Shown here in pieces: positions 33,295 to 40,626 of a stretch of 64,000 nt of DNA. Position 1 is the first letter of the stretch, and the number at the start of each line of letters is the position of its first letter. The DNA is from JACVRW01 sp963771715. GTDB lineage: Bacteria > Actinomycetota > Thermoleophilia > Solirubrobacterales > Thermoleophilaceae. The notes beneath the pieces were generated by a model. The model did not search any database, had not been told where the DNA came from, and saw only the letters and a list, made by a program, of their open reading frames with translations. Both the position numbers and the translations under genes were made by a program. The stretch is from NCBI GenBank assembly GCA_963771715.1, contig CAVYUQ010000003.1, positions 248,001 to 312,000 of the forward strand. The letters are read 5' to 3'.

Positions 33295-33962
33295 TCGTCG
33301 CGCTCGATGGCGCGGACCACCTTCGCCGCCCACTCAGAGGGGCTCTCGTCGCTCCACGCGTCGGCATCCATGTGGCCGCCATACACCTCGCGCGTGGCAT
33401 CGAGCATGTCCGTGTCCACTCCCGGCGTCACGAGGTGCAGCACGTTCACCCCGGTTCCGCGCAGCTCCCGCCGCAGCGACTCGCTGAACGCCACCACGCC
33501 CGTCTTGGCGGCGGCGTAGGTCGTGGCCGCCGGGAACCAGGCGTAGCCGCTGATGCTGGCGTTGTTGACGATTGTGCCGCGACCGCGCTCGAGCATCCCG
33601 GGCAGCAGGCGCTTCGTCAGATGCACGAGTCCCACGAGATTCACCTGGAACATCTCGTAGATCTCGTCCGTGTCCTGTCCCTCGAGCAGCCCCCCGGTCA
33701 TCACTCCCGCATTGTTCACGAGGAGGTCAACCTCGGGCAGCGTCGCGGCCGCACGCTCGATCGACTCGCGCGACGAGAGGTCTACCTCGACCGTCCGCAC
33801 CACCTCGGCGCCTCCCGGTGGAGCCACCGGCGGCTCGCCGCCTCCGCGGCGCGCGCCGCAGAGGAGCGCCCCGAGCGGCCTGCGCGAGAGCTCATCAGCA
33901 ATCGCCCTCCCGATCCCCCGGTTGGAACCTGTGACTAGCGCTGTGAGTCCGGTGAAGTCCAT
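33183..33962 (-). CDS. Short-chain dehydrogenase/reductase (259 aa)
   Basis: Classical SDR with cofactor motif TGSNRGIG (about residues 11-18), NNAG (about 87-90), catalytic Ser in NNASISGYAWF and YAAAK (Tyr and Lys near residue 150). SDR genes are common members of light/singlet-oxygen Cfa loci, so a role in the same lipid-modifying pathway is plausible. Its ATG shares the CCATGG palindrome with the divergent hydrolase start, and its 3' end overlaps cfa. Confidence 0.92.
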   Translation of the reverse strand: MDFTGLTALVTGSNRGIGRAIADELSRRPLGALLCGARRGGGEPPVAPPGGAEVVRTVEVDLSSRESIERAAATLPEVDLLVNNAGVMTGGLLEGQDTDEIYEMFQVNLVGLVHLTKRLLPGMLERGRGTIVNNASISGYAWFPAATTYAAAKTGVVAFSESLRRELRGTGVNVLHLVTPGVDTDMLDATREVYGGHMDADAWSDESPSEWAAKVVRAIERDDHVLGPGGRLALAKLASRGPATLLDALSSRMFTRERR

Positions 33963-34728
33963 GGGCGACGAGGGCCTACTTCACTACATACGCGCGGGGA
34001 GGGGCGAGCCGATCATTCTGATCCATCCACTCGGCGCGGAGCTCGTCGTCTGGGAGCCGGTCATGGACCTGCTCGGCGCCGAGCGGGAGGTGATCGCCCT
34101 CGACATGCCGGGCTTTGGGGCGTCGCCGCCCCTCCCAGATGACACGGCGCCCACGCCGCAGGCGCTCGCCGCCGGCATCGGGCGCTTCATGGACGGGCTC
34201 GGCATGGAGCGCGCGCACATGGTCGGCAACTCGCTGGGGGGGTGGGTGGCGCTCGAACTCGCAACAACCCGCCGGGCGCTGTCGGTGACGGGCCTGAGCT
34301 CGGCCGGGTTCTGGGGCCGCCCGCTGGGCGAGCGTGGCGGACCCGACCTACGAACGCTCGCCCACCTGCTTTCGCCCGGGTTGTCGGCGTTCGCGCGGAC
34401 ACGCAGGGGCCGGCGACTGCTGCTGCGCGGCACCGTCGGCCATCCTGAGCGCGTCCCACCGGCCGCAGCCGCCCGCCTGGTGCGGGCGTACACGCGGGCG
34501 CCGTCGTACGAGAGCGCCAACGCGGCCATGCGTGCGACGGTCTTCGAGGGCGCGGAGCAGATCGAGGTGCCTGTGACGCTCGCGTGGGGCGAGCTGGACC
34601 GCCTGGTCACGCCACCGCGCCGGGTGCCCCCGGGATGGCACTCCTACGTGCTGCGCGGCTGCGGTCACGTCCCCACCTGGGACGACCCGGAGCAGGTCGC
34701 GCGCCTGATCCTCCAGGCCAGCGCCTAG
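33961..34728 (+). CDS. Alpha/beta hydrolase (255 aa)
   Basis: LLHYIRAGRGEPIILIHPLGAELVVWEPVMDLLGAEREVIALDMPGFGAS, nucleophile elbow GNSLGGW (Ser about residue 90), acid strand VTLAWGELDRLV and C-terminal GCGHVPTWDDPEQVARLI give a complete Ser-Asp-His triad. In contrast to the hydrolase at 21749, this enzyme looks active. ATG 33961 overlaps the SDR start on the other strand; GTG 33952 is an in-frame alternative that would overlap further. Substrate unknown. Confidence 0.9.
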   Translation: MGDEGLLHYIRAGRGEPIILIHPLGAELVVWEPVMDLLGAEREVIALDMPGFGASPPLPDDTAPTPQALAAGIGRFMDGLGMERAHMVGNSLGGWVALELATTRRALSVTGLSSAGFWGRPLGERGGPDLRTLAHLLSPGLSAFARTRRGRRLLLRGTVGHPERVPPAAAARLVRAYTRAPSYESANAAMRATVFEGAEQIEVPVTLAWGELDRLVTPPRRVPPGWHSYVLRGCGHVPTWDDPEQVARLILQASA

Positions 34729-34747
34729 ACGTCATTTTGAGGTGGGG

Positions 34748-35341
34748 TCAGGCGGCAGGCACGGCGGCCGCCTCGCCCTCCGCTGCGTGGCGCAGCTTGA
34801 GCAGCGCCAGGCGTGCCCGGCCCTTGACAGTCCCGAGGGGGATGCCGACCCTCGCGGCAATCTCCGTATGGGAGTAGCCCTCGAAGTACGCGAGGTCGAT
34901 TACCTCGCGCTGCTCCGGCGGGAGCTCGGCCACGAGGCGGAGTGCCCGGTTGTATTCCTCGCTCGCGAGAACCTGCTCCTCCGTGCGCTCCGGCGCCTCA
35001 ATCCTTTCAGCGGCGCCCTCGGTGAGGTCTTGGGGGAGAGCCCGAGGCGTGGCCCGCCGCAGCCAATCGATGCTTCGGTAACGCACGAGCGCGAGAAGCC
35101 AGGTGGCGAGCCTCGCCCGCTCCGGGTCGAAGCTGGAGGCTCCGCGCCACAGCGAGAGGAACGCGTCTTGGGTCGCCTCCTCGGCGCCACCGGCCCCGCC
35201 CGTGATGCGCCAGGCCAGCGAATAGGCCCGGCGGTGATAGCGATCGTAGACGGCCTCGAAGGCACGGACGTCGCCCTCGGCGACTCGGCCCATCAGCTCT
35301 TCCTCGGTTTCGGTGGTCCCAAGCAACCGTGTGGCGTTCAT
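34748..35341 (-). CDS. ECF-type RNA polymerase sigma factor (197 aa)
   Basis: Region 2 is AEGDVRAFEAVYDRYHRRAYSLAWRITGGAGGAEEATQDAFLSLWRGASSFDPERARLATWLLALVRYRSIDWLRR; region 4 is LPPEQREVIDLAYFEGYSHTEIAARVGIPLGTVKGRARLALLKLR. No anti-sigma gene follows, unlike most ECF factors, which suggests control at transcription by the adjacent CarH-like repressor. This arrangement resembles LitR with its ECF factor LitS in Streptomyces. ATG 35341 is preferred; GTG 35350 would place the start against the operator. Confidence 0.92.
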   Translation of the reverse strand: MNATRLLGTTETEEELMGRVAEGDVRAFEAVYDRYHRRAYSLAWRITGGAGGAEEATQDAFLSLWRGASSFDPERARLATWLLALVRYRSIDWLRRATPRALPQDLTEGAAERIEAPERTEEQVLASEEYNRALRLVAELPPEQREVIDLAYFEGYSHTEIAARVGIPLGTVKGRARLALLKLRHAAEGEAAAVPAA

Positions 35342-35350
35342 GAGATGCAC

Positions 35351-35399
35351 TGTACAGCATCTGTATAGGTTTCGTATAGATATCGTCTAGATCTGTAAG
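35351..35399. promoter_or_regulatory. CarH/LitR-type operator: four to five 11-bp direct repeats
   Basis: TGTACA (35351), TGTATA (35362), CGTATA (35373) and CGTCTA (35384) recur at an exact 11-bp period, with a weaker fifth unit near 35394. CarH/LitR tetramers are known to bind tandem 11-bp TGTACA-like direct repeats. The array fills the 60-bp gap between the divergent ECF sigma and carH-like genes and probably overlaps both promoters, so one light-sensitive switch could control both. Confidence 0.88.
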
Positions 35400-35408
35400 A
35401 TCGGGGCC

Positions 35409-36263
35409 ATGGCACACGGTGGAAGGCTGCGGATCGGCGAACTCAGCCGGCGGGTTGGGGTGACTCCCGAGCTGCTCCGTGCCTGGGAGACGCGCTACGG
35501 CCTGGTGGAGCCCGAGCGCACGCCTGGCGGGCTGCGGCTGTATTCCACGGAGGACGAACGCCGCGTGCGGGAGATGCGCCGCCAGATCTCCGCGGGGCTT
35601 TCGGCGGCGGAGGCGGCACGCGTCGCGCTTCGAGCCTCGCCCGCGCCGGTGACGGTGGAGGGGCTTCTCAGCCAGCTCGACCATGCTCTCACCGCGCTCG
35701 ACGAGCCCGCTGCTCAGGCGACGCTGGATCGCACCTTCGAATCGCTCGACCTCGAGTCCGCGCTCGGGCAGGTGATCGTGCCGTTCCTGCACGACCTGGG
35801 CGAGCGCTGGGCGGCAATGGAGCGCAGCGTCGGACAGGAGCACTTCGCCAGCAACGTGATCGGTGGGAGGCTGCGTACCCTTGCCCGCGGCTGGGGCGAC
35901 GGCGACGGGCAGCGCGCACTGCTGGCGTGCCCGCCAGGCGAACAGCACGAGCTTGGGCTGCTCTGCTTCGGGCTCCTCCTGCGCGAACGCGGATGGAGGA
36001 TCGCCTACCTCGGGGCGGAGACGCCGACGTCCGATCTCGCGACCGCGATCGCGGAGCTGTCGCCCGAGCTCGTGGTGCTCGGCGCGATGGGTGCGCAGCG
36101 GTTCCTCGATGCCGCTGACGGCATCCGCGCGCTGAACGCGCAGGCGCGCCTCGCGATCGGCGGCGCGGGCGCGTCGAAGTCCCTCGCCCGGTCGCTCGGG
36201 GCGGAGTTCCTCGCCGACAACCTGGTCGCCGCGGCTCGCGCCGTGAGCGGCGCCGCGTCATGA
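35409..36263 (+). CDS. CarH/LitR-type MerR regulator with cobalamin-binding domain (284 aa)
   Basis: MerR HTH (RIGELSRRVGVTPELLRAWETRYGLVEPERTPGGLRLYS, residues 7-47), a four-helix B12-cap domain with RWAAMERSVGQEHFAS (the W and E-H pair that contact adenosylcobalamin), and a Rossmann cobalamin domain with GEQHELGLLCFGLLLRERGWRIAYLGAETP, whose His is the lower cobalt ligand. The residue after the Trp is Ala, whereas Thermus CarH has the His that captures cobalt after photolysis. Expected behaviour is dark-state repression relieved by light. It starts 17 bp after its operator array and overlaps the next gene by ATGA. Confidence 0.93.
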   Translation: MAHGGRLRIGELSRRVGVTPELLRAWETRYGLVEPERTPGGLRLYSTEDERRVREMRRQISAGLSAAEAARVALRASPAPVTVEGLLSQLDHALTALDEPAAQATLDRTFESLDLESALGQVIVPFLHDLGERWAAMERSVGQEHFASNVIGGRLRTLARGWGDGDGQRALLACPPGEQHELGLLCFGLLLRERGWRIAYLGAETPTSDLATAIAELSPELVVLGAMGAQRFLDAADGIRALNAQARLAIGGAGASKSLARSLGAEFLADNLVAAARAVSGAAS

Positions 36264-36580
36264 TGCCCCGGGTGTACGTCTCTGTTTCGCGCCTGCGGGT
36301 CCCCGCGAACGCCGCTGAGGAACTGATCGCGGCGTTCCGTCGCCGCGCCCATCTGGTCGATGACGCCTACGGGTTCGTCGACCTACAAGTCTGGCGCTCC
36401 GATCGCGACGCCGGCGATATCCTCATGGTCAGTCGGTGGCACGACCGCGAGGCTTTCAAGGCATACATGAGGAGCGCGGAGCACCGCATCTCCCACGACC
36501 GCATCGACCCGCAGCTGCAGGCGCTGATCAAGCTCGAGGCACTCGAGCACCTGCATACCTACGACGTGGTCGCCGAGTGA
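36260..36580 (+). CDS. Antibiotic-biosynthesis-monooxygenase-fold protein (106 aa)
   Basis: Ferredoxin-like ABM domain: VYVSVSRLRVPANAAEELIAAFRRRAHLVDDAYGFVDLQVWRSDRDAGDILMVSRWHDREAFKAYMRSAEHRISH. HmoA-like haem oxygenases have this pattern, but a haem ligand is not obvious. It is translationally coupled to carH (ATGA) and to the next gene (GTGA), so it belongs to the light-response operon. Confidence 0.82.
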   Translation: MMPRVYVSVSRLRVPANAAEELIAAFRRRAHLVDDAYGFVDLQVWRSDRDAGDILMVSRWHDREAFKAYMRSAEHRISHDRIDPQLQALIKLEALEHLHTYDVVAE

Positions 36581-36990
36581 GCCGCGCCGGGCTCCCGCCG
36601 CGCGCGCCGACAGGTGGTGCACCCCCCGAGGTGGCGGAGCTTCCCGGAGGCGAGCGGCTGGAGCTGGCAGCCCCGGCACGGGAGATCGCGAGCCGTCACC
36701 GGGCCGAGTTCCTCGACGAGGAGGAGCGCTACGGCGACCGCGGCCTCGAGTGGTGCGCATACGACAACCAGTGGATCCTCGCGTGGGCGGCTGCCGACGC
36801 TGCCGGGTTCGAGAACCTCGACCGACAGATCGAATGGCTGGCAGGGATTCTCAACGCGCGCGGCTACCCGGTCGAGCGGCTCGCGCGCGACCTCGAGATC
36901 GCCGCCGACGTGGTCGCTCCACTGCGTGCGGTGCTGGAGTCCGGTGCGGACACGGTACGCGCCGGCGGCGGACGGACTCCCCAGGCTTGA
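36577..36990 (+). CDS. Hypothetical protein in the carH operon (137 aa)
   Basis: No family name can be given with confidence. After a Pro-rich start comes a helical body: REIASRHRAEFLDEEERYGDRGLEWCAYDNQWILAWAAADAAGF, then DRQIEWLAGILNARGYPVERLARDLEIAADVVAPL. No signal peptide or membrane segment. GTG 36577 overlaps the stop of the ABM gene, so coexpression with the CarH-like regulator is very likely. Confidence 0.65.
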   Translation: MSRAGLPPRAPTGGAPPEVAELPGGERLELAAPAREIASRHRAEFLDEEERYGDRGLEWCAYDNQWILAWAAADAAGFENLDRQIEWLAGILNARGYPVERLARDLEIAADVVAPLRAVLESGADTVRAGGGRTPQA

Positions 36991-37032
36991 CCCGCGGCGA
37001 CGAAGTGGAGCGCCCGCCGACCTCCTCGACGG

Positions 37033-37064
37033 CTGCTATAGCAGACGTTCCGCTTCGGAAGCGG
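37033..37064 (-). terminator. Paired hairpins downstream of tRNA-Val
   Basis: CCGCTT-CGG-AAGCGG (37050-37064) and the palindrome CTGCTATAGCAG (37033-37044) lie just 3' of tRNA-Val. They probably end its transcript. The first hairpin is also found beside repeat copy 4 and, as an exact 18-base match, at 11833-11850. Confidence 0.6.
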
Positions 37065-37075
37065 GCGTGCGGTGA

Positions 37076-37148
37076 TGGGCGGTGCCCGGCTCGAACGGGC
37101 GACCTCCTGCTTGTAAGGCAGGCGCTCTACCAACTGAGCTAACCGCCC
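37076..37148 (-). tRNA. tRNA-Val (anticodon TAC)
   Basis: Cloverleaf on the minus strand: acceptor GGGCGGT/ACCGCCC, D arm GCTCAGTTGGTAGAGC, anticodon arm CCTGC-CTTACAA-GCAGG with TAC, T arm CGGGC-style stem with GTTCGAGCC, discriminator A, no encoded CCA. Its 3' half is the sequence duplicated five times to the left at 21.3-28.9 kb. Confidence 0.96.
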
Positions 37149-37175
37149 AGGCGCGCGAGTCTAGTATCCGCCTCC

Positions 37176-37520
37176 GTGAACGCCCGGCTCTTCTGGAAGG
37201 CGCTATTAGTGCAGGCGGTCGTGGTGGCGATCCCCTTCGCCATCCTCGGCGTGGCGCTGTCGGAGGACTTCTTCGAGGACTGGGGCTGGGTCGTAGGGCC
37301 CGTGGTGTGGCTGGTGTGCTCGCTGATCACCGCGCGCATCCTTGATATCCCACTCGCCTACGTCCTGTTCTCGGCGGTGGCCGGCGGCGTGGCGGGCCTG
37401 ATCGTGATGCTGGTCACCAGCCACTGGGCCGGGATGGTGGCCGCGCTGCTCGTCTTTGCAGCGTCTTGCGGTAGCTACGACCCGCGCCTCGAGGCTGAGG
37501 CCGCCGCCGCGGGCGACTGA
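37176..37520 (+). CDS. Membrane protein, three to four helices (114 aa)
   Basis: LLVQAVVVAIPFAILGVAL, WVVGPVVWLVCSLITARIL, AYVLFSAVAGGVAGLIVMLVTSHWAGMVAALLVFAASCG are hydrophobic segments. Short acidic tail. No family recognised. Starts with GTG between tRNA-Val and tRNA-Glu. Confidence 0.65.
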   Translation: MNARLFWKALLVQAVVVAIPFAILGVALSEDFFEDWGWVVGPVVWLVCSLITARILDIPLAYVLFSAVAGGVAGLIVMLVTSHWAGMVAALLVFAASCGSYDPRLEAEAAAAGD

Positions 37521-37542
37521 GAATCGAACCCATAGGTAGAAG

Positions 37543-37617
37543 TAGGGGCGACGGGATTCGAACCCGCGAATTTCCGGCGTGAAAGGCCGGCGTCTTAAAC
37601 CGCTAGACCACGCCCCC
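37543..37617 (-). tRNA. tRNA-Glu (anticodon TTC)
   Basis: Minus-strand cloverleaf: acceptor GGGGGCG pairing with CGCCCCT (one G-U end pair), anticodon stem CCGGC/GCCGG around loop CTTTCAC with TTC, T arm CGGG-TTCGAAT-CCCG, discriminator A, no CCA. Confidence 0.95.
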
Positions 37618-37687
37618 GTGAGTTGTGTGCAGGGGTTCGATTGTAGGCGTCCGCTTCCATCCGAGGCAGGGCCGAACATTTGTTCGT

Positions 37688-38563
37688 ATGGTGGCGAAGA
37701 CACGTGAAAGGGCTGAGGCTCGACAGCTTCGCGCCCAAGGGCGTTCGCTCCGTGAGATCAGCCGCGCGCTCGGAGTGTCACTCTCGTCGGCCAGCGCTTG
37801 GACGTCGGACGTCGTCATGCCGCCCCCGCCTACTCCGCCGCCAACCCGCGAGGTCACAGGGTGGGCTACGGCTCATTGCAATGGATGCGACCGCACTCTG
37901 CCGGTCACACATTTCCATCGCGGGCAAAGCGCGTGCAAAGACTGCCGCAGGGAGTACATGCGGCAGCGCGGAGATCTCCACCGCCGTCAGAGCCGAAACG
38001 CCCGAGACAAGCGTCGAGCCATCGCCAGGGCGTACGTCACCGACATCCTCCGCAACGGCACCTGCACGGATTGCGGCCTCGCGGATCCTGCGGTCCTCGA
38101 GTTCGACCACATCGGCCCCAAGACGACAGAGGTCGGCAAGCTGGTGCGCGAGGCGTATCGCTTAGAGCGCGTGGCCGCAGAAATTGCCAACTGCGAACTC
38201 GTATGCGCGAACTGCCACCGGCGCCGAACGCGACATCGCGTTCGCTCATGGCGAACAAATCCAGGCTGGAGAGCCGAGACTGATCCCCGACCGCTCCGTC
38301 GTCGGAACCTCCTCTTCATCGCTGATCACCTCAAGTCCGCGCCGTGCGTCGATTGCGGCGAAGCTGATCCCGCAGTGCTCGACTTCGATCACGTCGGCAT
38401 GAAGCGATGCGGCGTGGTCCAGCTCGCCTACCGCGAAGCCTCGATCGCGTCACTCGAACGCGAGATTGCAGAGTGCGAGGTTAGGTGTGCGAACTGCCAC
38501 CGGCGGCGGACCATCAGCCAGCAACACCACTTCCGCCATCATTTGCTGCGTGAGCCCCCGTAG
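37688..38563 (+). CDS. HTH protein with two tandem HNH/zinc-finger nuclease modules (291 aa)
   Basis: N-terminal resolvase-like HTH (EARQLRAQGRSLREISRALGVSLSSASAWT, residues 8-38). A CxxC...CxxC finger (CNGCDRTLP...CKDCRREYMR) follows. Then two copies of an HNH-like unit: C-T-D-C-G-L-A-D-P-A-V-L-E-F-D-H...C-A-N-C-H-R-R-R-T and CVDCGEADPAVLDFDH...CANCHRRRT, each with paired CxxC and an F-D-H catalytic-type segment. The domain order suggests a DNA-targeting or homing-type nuclease. ATG 37688. Its stop lies inside the acceptor stem of tRNA-Lys (10-bp overlap), and it sits between two tRNA genes. Confidence 0.8.
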   Translation: MVAKTRERAEARQLRAQGRSLREISRALGVSLSSASAWTSDVVMPPPPTPPPTREVTGWATAHCNGCDRTLPVTHFHRGQSACKDCRREYMRQRGDLHRRQSRNARDKRRAIARAYVTDILRNGTCTDCGLADPAVLEFDHIGPKTTEVGKLVREAYRLERVAAEIANCELVCANCHRRRTRHRVRSWRTNPGWRAETDPRPLRRRNLLFIADHLKSAPCVDCGEADPAVLDFDHVGMKRCGVVQLAYREASIASLEREIAECEVRCANCHRRRTISQQHHFRHHLLREPP

Positions 38564-38626
38564 CTCAATGGCTAGAGCAAGCGGCTTTTAACCGCAAGGT
38601 TGGAGGTTCGAGTCCTCCCGGGGGTA
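38554..38626 (+). tRNA. tRNA-Lys (anticodon TTT)
   Basis: Plus-strand cloverleaf: acceptor GCCCCCG/CGGGGGT, D arm GCTCAATGGCTAGAGC, anticodon loop CTTTTAA with TTT, T arm GGAGG-TTCGAGT-CCTCC, discriminator A, no CCA. Its first ten bases contain the stop codon of the HNH gene. Confidence 0.95.
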
Positions 38627-38650
38627 TGACCAGCGCGCGGGCGAAGCGCG

Positions 38651-38977
38651 CTAGAGCAGCGCTTCTACGCCCGGCTTCTGCTGTGCCGTGAGAACCGCTT
38701 CCAGCAGGCCGGGGAAGCGGTCGTTCAGGTCGTCGTCGCGCAGCGAGAGCATTCGCTTGCGGCCGTCGGGGCGGGTTCGGACGACGCCGCTTTCGCGCAG
38801 TACGCGGAAGTGGTGGGAGAGGGTTGCCTTTGAGAGGCCGAGCTCGAAGGTTCCGCACGTGCACTCGTCGCCGTCGGCGAGCTTCCGGACGATCTGGAGT
38901 CGCGCCGGGTCGCTCAGTGCGTGGAGTACGGCGGGGAGCTCAAGCTCCTCGCAGGATGGGTGGTGGGGCTCTCTCAT
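38651..38977 (-). CDS. ArsR-family transcriptional regulator (108 aa)
   Basis: Winged-helix repressor: LPAVLHALSDPARLQIVRKLADGDECTCGTFELGLSKATLSHHFRVLRESGVVRTRPDGRKRMLSLR. Cysteines in ECTCG at the end of helix 3 match the As(III)/metal site of ArsR-like sensors, with an extra Cys near the N-terminus (PSCEE). No resistance gene is adjacent. A palindrome immediately upstream suggests autoregulation. Confidence 0.92.
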   Translation of the reverse strand: MREPHHPSCEELELPAVLHALSDPARLQIVRKLADGDECTCGTFELGLSKATLSHHFRVLRESGVVRTRPDGRKRMLSLRDDDLNDRFPGLLEAVLTAQQKPGVEALL

Positions 38978-39009
38978 CAGGAAGCCGGTGGCCCAACTGT
39001 AGTTGAGTG

Positions 39010-39025
39010 TTCGACGATTGTCGAA
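39010..39025. promoter_or_regulatory. Likely ArsR operator
   Basis: TTCGACGATTGTCGAA, a 6-6 inverted repeat with a 4-base spacer, lies 33 bp upstream of the ArsR start and abuts the 3' end of purH. Such short A/T-flanked dyads are typical ArsR/SmtB sites. Binding is inferred. Confidence 0.6.
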
Positions 39026-39026
39026 A

Positions 39027-40626
39027 TCAATGCCGGAAGTGGCGCCGGGCCGAGAACACCATTGCCACGCCGGCTGCGTCGCAGGCCTCCACGACCTCCT
39101 GATCGCGCTGGGATCCGCCCGGCTGGATCATCGCCCGCACGCCCGCGTCGATCGCCAGCTGGGGGCCGTCGGCGAACGGGAAGAACGCGTCGGACGCCAG
39201 CGCGGCACCGTCCAGGGACAGGCCCGCGGCGCCGGCCTTCTCGACCGCGATCCGCACCGAGTCCACCCTGCTCATCTGCCCCGCGCCAATCCCCACCGTG
39301 CCGAGGCCCTTCGACAGAACGATCGCGTTCGAGCGCACGTGCTTGCACACCCGCATCGCGAACAGCAGCTCGCCCCACTCCTCCTCGGTCGGCTTGCGCG
39401 CGGTGGCCACCTCCATCTCCTCGCGCACCTCCAGGCCGGTGTCCCGGTCCTGCACGAGCATTCCGCCGCGCACCCGCTTGAAGTCGTGCTCCGAGACCGG
39501 CGTGCTGCGGCGCTCCTGGTTCTCGAGCAGTCGCACGTTCGGCTTCTGTGAGAGCAGCTCGAAGGCGTCCTCGTCGTAGCCCGGCGCGAACACCACCTCC
39601 ACGAACATCTCGCTCAGCTTCTCGGCGAGCCCGCGGTCGACCGGCCGGTTGAAGCAGAACACGCCGCCGAACGCGCTCTGGGGGTCGGTGGCGAGCGCCC
39701 TCTCGAAAGCGTCGCCGGGGGCGGCGGCGAGCGCCGTGCCGCACGGGTTGTTGTGCTTGATGATCGCCACCGCCGGCAGCTCGAACTCCTCGATCAGGCG
39801 CCGGCCCGAGTCGAGGTCGAGCAGGTTGTTGAACGACAGCTCCTTGCCGTGGAGCTTCGACACCATCGACATCAGCTGCGTGCGCGCGCCCGCCTCCGCG
39901 TAGTACGCCGCGCGCTGATGGGGGTTCTCCCCGTACGGAAGGTCGAGCACCTTCTCGAACGAGCGCGTGTACTGGGCGGGGAAGTCCTCCTCGCGCTCGG
40001 CGAACCAGCGGGAGATCGATGCGTCGTAGCGGGCGGTGTAGGCGAACGCCTCCATAGCCAGGCTCTGGCGCGTGCGCAGCGAGAGCTGCGCGTCGGAGCT
40101 CTGGAGCTCGTCGAGCACGGCGTCGTAGCTCTCCGGCCCGACGACCACCGCCGAGAACGCGTGGTTCTTCGCCGCCGCGCGGATCAGCGTCGGGCCGCCG
40201 ATGTCGATGTTCTCGATCACCTCGGAGTCCTCCACCCTGCGCTTGCCGGACACGCGCTCGAACGGATAGAGGTTCACGCAGACCAGGTCGATGGGCTCGA
40301 CCTCGTGCGCCGCCAGGGTCTCGATGTGCTCGTCGTTCGAGCGCACCGCCAGCAGCCCCGCGTAGATGCGCGGGTTCAGCGTCTTGACGCGGCCGTCGAG
40401 TATCTCGGGGAAGCCCGTGTAGTCCTCGACTGGACGGGTGTCGATCCCCGCCTCCTCGAGCTCGCGCGCCGTCCCGCCCGTGGAGACGATCTCCACGCCG
40501 AGATCCACCAGCCCGCGCGCGAAGTCCACCAGCCCGCGCTTGTCGGAGACGCTCAGAAGCGCCCGCCGGATCCGGACCTCTCCGGGCGGCCGCCGGCTCC
40601 GCGCCGCGGGGCTCGGTCTCAGCCAT
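39027..40626 (-). CDS. purH: Bifunctional AICAR transformylase / IMP cyclohydrolase, frameshift near 5' end
   Basis: Catalyses the last two steps of IMP synthesis. The N-terminal MGS-like cyclohydrolase domain begins RRALLSVSDKRGLVDFARGL, with STGGTARELEEAGI and DGRVKTLNPRIYAGLL. The AICAR domain shows YGENPHQRAAYY, IIKHNNPCGTA, and ends FADGPQLAIDAGVRAMIQPGGSQRDQEVVEACDAAGVAMVFSARRHFRH. That main frame has no ATG/GTG/TTG near its beginning. ATG 40626, which overlaps the purN stop as expected, is one frame out. A single missing base near 40590 reconciles them. Being an essential housekeeping gene, this is probably a sequence error. Confidence 0.93.
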
